Source of the DNA: Deltaproteobacteria bacterium
GTDB lineage: Bacteria; Desulfobacterota; Binatia; Bin18
Reading direction: 5' to 3'
Length of the DNA stretch: 35,366 nucleotides
Assembly: GCA_016874775.1 (NCBI GenBank)
Contig: VGTJ01000040.1
Coordinates: 1-35,366 of the forward strand
A program made the position numbers and the translations under genes. Under the pieces are notes generated by a model, which had not been told where the DNA came from, searched no databases, and saw nothing but the letters and a program-made list of their open reading frames with translations. Positions 33,139-35,366 of the stretch are shown here, piece by piece. Position 1 is the first letter of the stretch. The number at the start of each line of letters is the position of its first letter.

Positions 33139-35366
33139 TTGAATCAAATCGTTCGTTTGGCGCCTACCTTGGTACATGGTGTCTCAGCTGGGCTCTACAT
33201 CAACTTTCGTAACGCTAAAGAGATCCGACTGTGCAGTAGTGATGGGCCCTTTTTCGAAAACCTGGGAACCGAACGTAAGTATGATGAAAGTGTAGCTGCG
33301 CAAGTTGCCCGAACAAAGCAGCGAGCAATAGTACAGCTCACTTTTCCTGGTGGTAAGGAAGAATTGGCTGTTGGAATTCCTCTCAAACATTTGGGTGAAG
33401 TTGAATATGTCTTGATCGTTGTCTATGCCAAAGGGACTCCTGAATTTCTCGATGCTGACCTTGAAGCTCTCCAGTTTTTTGCTGACCGCGCGAGCCTCAT
33501 CTTAGGGACTGCTGAGTCTTTGAAGCCTGAGCGCAGAAGGCGCGCGTTTGCTCCCCTCTTATACAAACTTGGCGATTACATTCAGTCGACTAGAGATCTG
33601 GATAAGATCACTCACGCGGTCTTAACAAGTATTACTGCAGGATACGGATTAGGTTTTAACCGTGCCGCTCTATTTTTATTTGATGCAGATCGGAGGAAAC
33701 TGGTGGGTCAGATGGGGATTGGTCACCTCGATGGAAAAGAGGCTCGTCTGGATTGGGAGTTTCAATCTATCCATCGAACAGATGACTTTGAGCGCTATTT
33801 GCAGAGGCTTAGTAGAGACGGTCTTCCCCAGATAACTCCGGTAGGTCAAGCTACTCACGGGCTTACTTTGCCGTTGCCTTTCGACAAAGCTGATCTTTTT
33901 GCCAGGGCTATTGACACTGGACAGCCTCAGCTTATCTCTACTTCTCCTAACCCTTATGTGGTATCTCACGCATTTTTTCTGGCAGTTATTCCTGCTCCCG
34001 ACTTCGTGCTGGTCCCTTTAAAAGCACGAGACCAAGTCCTGGGAGTGATCTTTGCCGATAAGAAATTCCTCAATGAGTCGATCTCTCACGAAGAAGTTGA
34101 TCTCTTGATGAGCGTTGCCAATACGGCGGCTACTGCAATTGAGAATCTTCAACTCCTCAGAAAAACCGAGGAAGTAGGCAAAAGATTGCGATCTCTCTAT
34201 GAAGCGAGTAGTGATCTAGTTTCTATTCACGCACCGCGCGAATTGTTGCGCGGCATAACCGAACGCCTCAAAGATGTGTCACATGCCGCTTGGGTCCGAT
34301 GGACTCTGGTTGATGACACGAACCGAGTATATAATCATGACGTTGTTGGAATTGATCAAGAGTTCAGAATGGGCACTCTTCGTCCTGATGGTATCGCTAC
34401 AGAGGTGATGCGCTCAGGGAAAGCAGTAGCTATTGAGAATACACAGCGGTTTCCTCAAAAAAATCGCCTCAATTCCTTAGTGTTCGAGAAAAAGATCGGT
34501 GCAGTGTTGTGTCTGCCGATTTCTTTGTTTGAGAAACGGATCGGCTTAATGTGGCTCAACTATCAAGAGCCGCGGTTGTTCTCACAAGCGGAGATCGAGT
34601 CCTTACAGTTTTACGTCAACCAGGCGGCGGTTGCATTGAGGCGCGCTTGGAGACATGACAACCTAGAGCGGATGAGGCATGCGATTGAGGCGTTGGCTGC
34701 CGTATCCGATTCTCAAAATGAGATACTGCAAAAGATAGTCGAAACGGCCAAACACACCTTTGACGCAGATTCAGCCATTATCTGGACGTATGACACCTAT
34801 CGAAAAAAATTTATCCTTCCTAATCCGCATGCAAAGGAAATTAGTGATGTATCGTTAGTGAAGATCCAGGAACTTGGACCTCAATGGTATCAAGGTGCCT
34901 CCAGGATCTTGCAGCTGGGGTGGATAGGAATCGAAGACGTAAATGCGCCTGAACACAGAGAGTTCTGGCCGGAAGAGGTTCACCAATGGATAGAGCAAGT
35001 AGGGGAGCGTAGTTTTCAAGGGATTGCTTTAGCAATAAGAGAGGAAAAGCTTGGCGTCCTTTTTCTCAACTATAATCAACCGCGAAAATTTTCTAAAGAA
35101 GACGAAGAATTTGCTCGTGCTTTTGGTAATCATGCTGTTCTCGCCTTAAAAAAAGTCATGTTATTGGAGCAGGTTCACGATACGAATAGAATGTTGGAAA
35201 TCATAGCAGGCGGTATGAAATACGGAAAGCATGATGAAACGCTTAGCGCTATTGCTCATGGAGCTTTACGTGTCACTGGGAGTGATTTAGTGACGCTCTA
35301 CACATATGACGAAGAGACAGACACTGTCCATTACCCCCCCCCCCCCCCCCCACCGCTCCAGCCGAG
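33139..35366 (+). CDS. Multi-GAF sensor, continuation of the same frame, 3' end outside the window
   Basis: After the TAA at 33103 the frame has no stop up to the window edge. First possible starts are TTG at 33139 and 33157, neither with a good ribosome site; the first ATG is only at 33712. Four GAF-like units are visible, ending near 33510 (LEALQFFADRASLIL), 34143 (VDLLMSVANTAATAIEN), 34650 (IESLQFYVNQAAVALRRA) and 35160 (FARAFGNHAVLALKKVM), and a fifth begins near 35200. No kinase domain is reached. Together with the upstream part this makes at least six GAF domains and one PAS domain. The ligands are unknown. The poly-C run near the end makes the last residues unreliable. Confidence 0.7.
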   Translation, partial: MNQIVRLAPTLVHGVSAGLYINFRNAKEIRLCSSDGPFFENLGTERKYDESVAAQVARTKQRAIVQLTFPGGKEELAVGIPLKHLGEVEYVLIVVYAKGTPEFLDADLEALQFFADRASLILGTAESLKPERRRRAFAPLLYKLGDYIQSTRDLDKITHAVLTSITAGYGLGFNRAALFLFDADRRKLVGQMGIGHLDGKEARLDWEFQSIHRTDDFERYLQRLSRDGLPQITPVGQATHGLTLPLPFDKADLFARAIDTGQPQLISTSPNPYVVSHAFFLAVIPAPDFVLVPLKARDQVLGVIFADKKFLNESISHEEVDLLMSVANTAATAIENLQLLRKTEEVGKRLRSLYEASSDLVSIHAPRELLRGITERLKDVSHAAWVRWTLVDDTNRVYNHDVVGIDQEFRMGTLRPDGIATEVMRSGKAVAIENTQRFPQKNRLNSLVFEKKIGAVLCLPISLFEKRIGLMWLNYQEPRLFSQAEIESLQFYVNQAAVALRRAWRHDNLERMRHAIEALAAVSDSQNEILQKIVETAKHTFDADSAIIWTYDTYRKKFILPNPHAKEISDVSLVKIQELGPQWYQGASRILQLGWIGIEDVNAPEHREFWPEEVHQWIEQVGERSFQGIALAIREEKLGVLFLNYNQPRKFSKEDEEFARAFGNHAVLALKKVMLLEQVHDTNRMLEIIAGGMKYGKHDETLSAIAHGALRVTGSDLVTLYTYDEETDTVHYPPPPPPPLQP
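35334..35351. other. 18-base poly-C run near the window edge
   Basis: Eighteen consecutive C bases occur 15 bases from the end. They replace what should be a GAF domain strand with polyproline. The run is poly-G on the other strand, as seen in dark-cycle sequencing artefacts, so it is most likely an error at a contig end. Confidence 0.6.

Noticed and set aside
1-35366. tRNA, rRNA and CRISPR arrays
   Set aside because: No cloverleaf, rRNA signature or regularly spaced repeat-spacer array was found by reading the intergenic regions; most gaps are too short.

Overview
The window is chromosomal DNA of moderate GC from a Gram-negative bacterium: it carries a SurA-type periplasmic chaperone, Ccm-type cytochrome c maturation genes and secreted proteins. 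The gene content (surA-pdxA linkage, AddAB instead of RecBCD, accBC beside aroQ, DUF1573 protein, multi-GAF sensor) fits an uncultivated deltaproteobacterial-type lineage, but no marker here fixes the taxon. Most of it is housekeeping sequence. No rRNA, tRNA or CRISPR array was seen.

Layout. 1-1128: the tail of an unrecognised (possibly transposase) gene abuts the 3' part of a TPR-protein gene, both apparently truncated. 1339-2334: an atypical sigma-70-like factor. 2335-2883: a gene-poor stretch with repeat-like sequence and a hairpin. 2884-3342 (minus): a secreted two-repeat protein. 3599-12147: a tight operon of addB, addA, an ArgA-like N-acetyltransferase and a type II pantothenate kinase, with two ATGA overlaps. 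12496-14449: rpoD behind a strong promoter, then a 51-residue protein. 14481-15560 (minus): an isocitrate/isopropylmalate-type dehydrogenase.

15956-26631: aroQ, accB, accC, a DUF1573 protein, mfd, surA-like, pdxA and a phosphomannomutase/phosphoglucomutase, all on plus. Two intergenic palindromic elements interrupt this run.

26640-28190 is a small accessory patch: a DUF4258/YgiT-type zinc-finger pair resembling toxin-antitoxin modules, an N-terminal fragment of a DNA methyltransferase, and a small protein with heptad repeats. 28395-30652 (minus) is ccmABCD, the heme-export part of cytochrome c maturation system I.

30725-35366 is a signalling region: a receiver-like protein lacking the phospho-acceptor aspartate, then a very large GAF/PAS sensor whose reading frame is broken by one TAA but otherwise stays open for 753 codons to the window edge. 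Both genes are preceded by direct repeats of GTAAG at exactly 11-bp spacing, an arrangement like PhoB/OmpR-type operators. An 18-base poly-C run near the right edge looks like an assembly or sequencing artefact.
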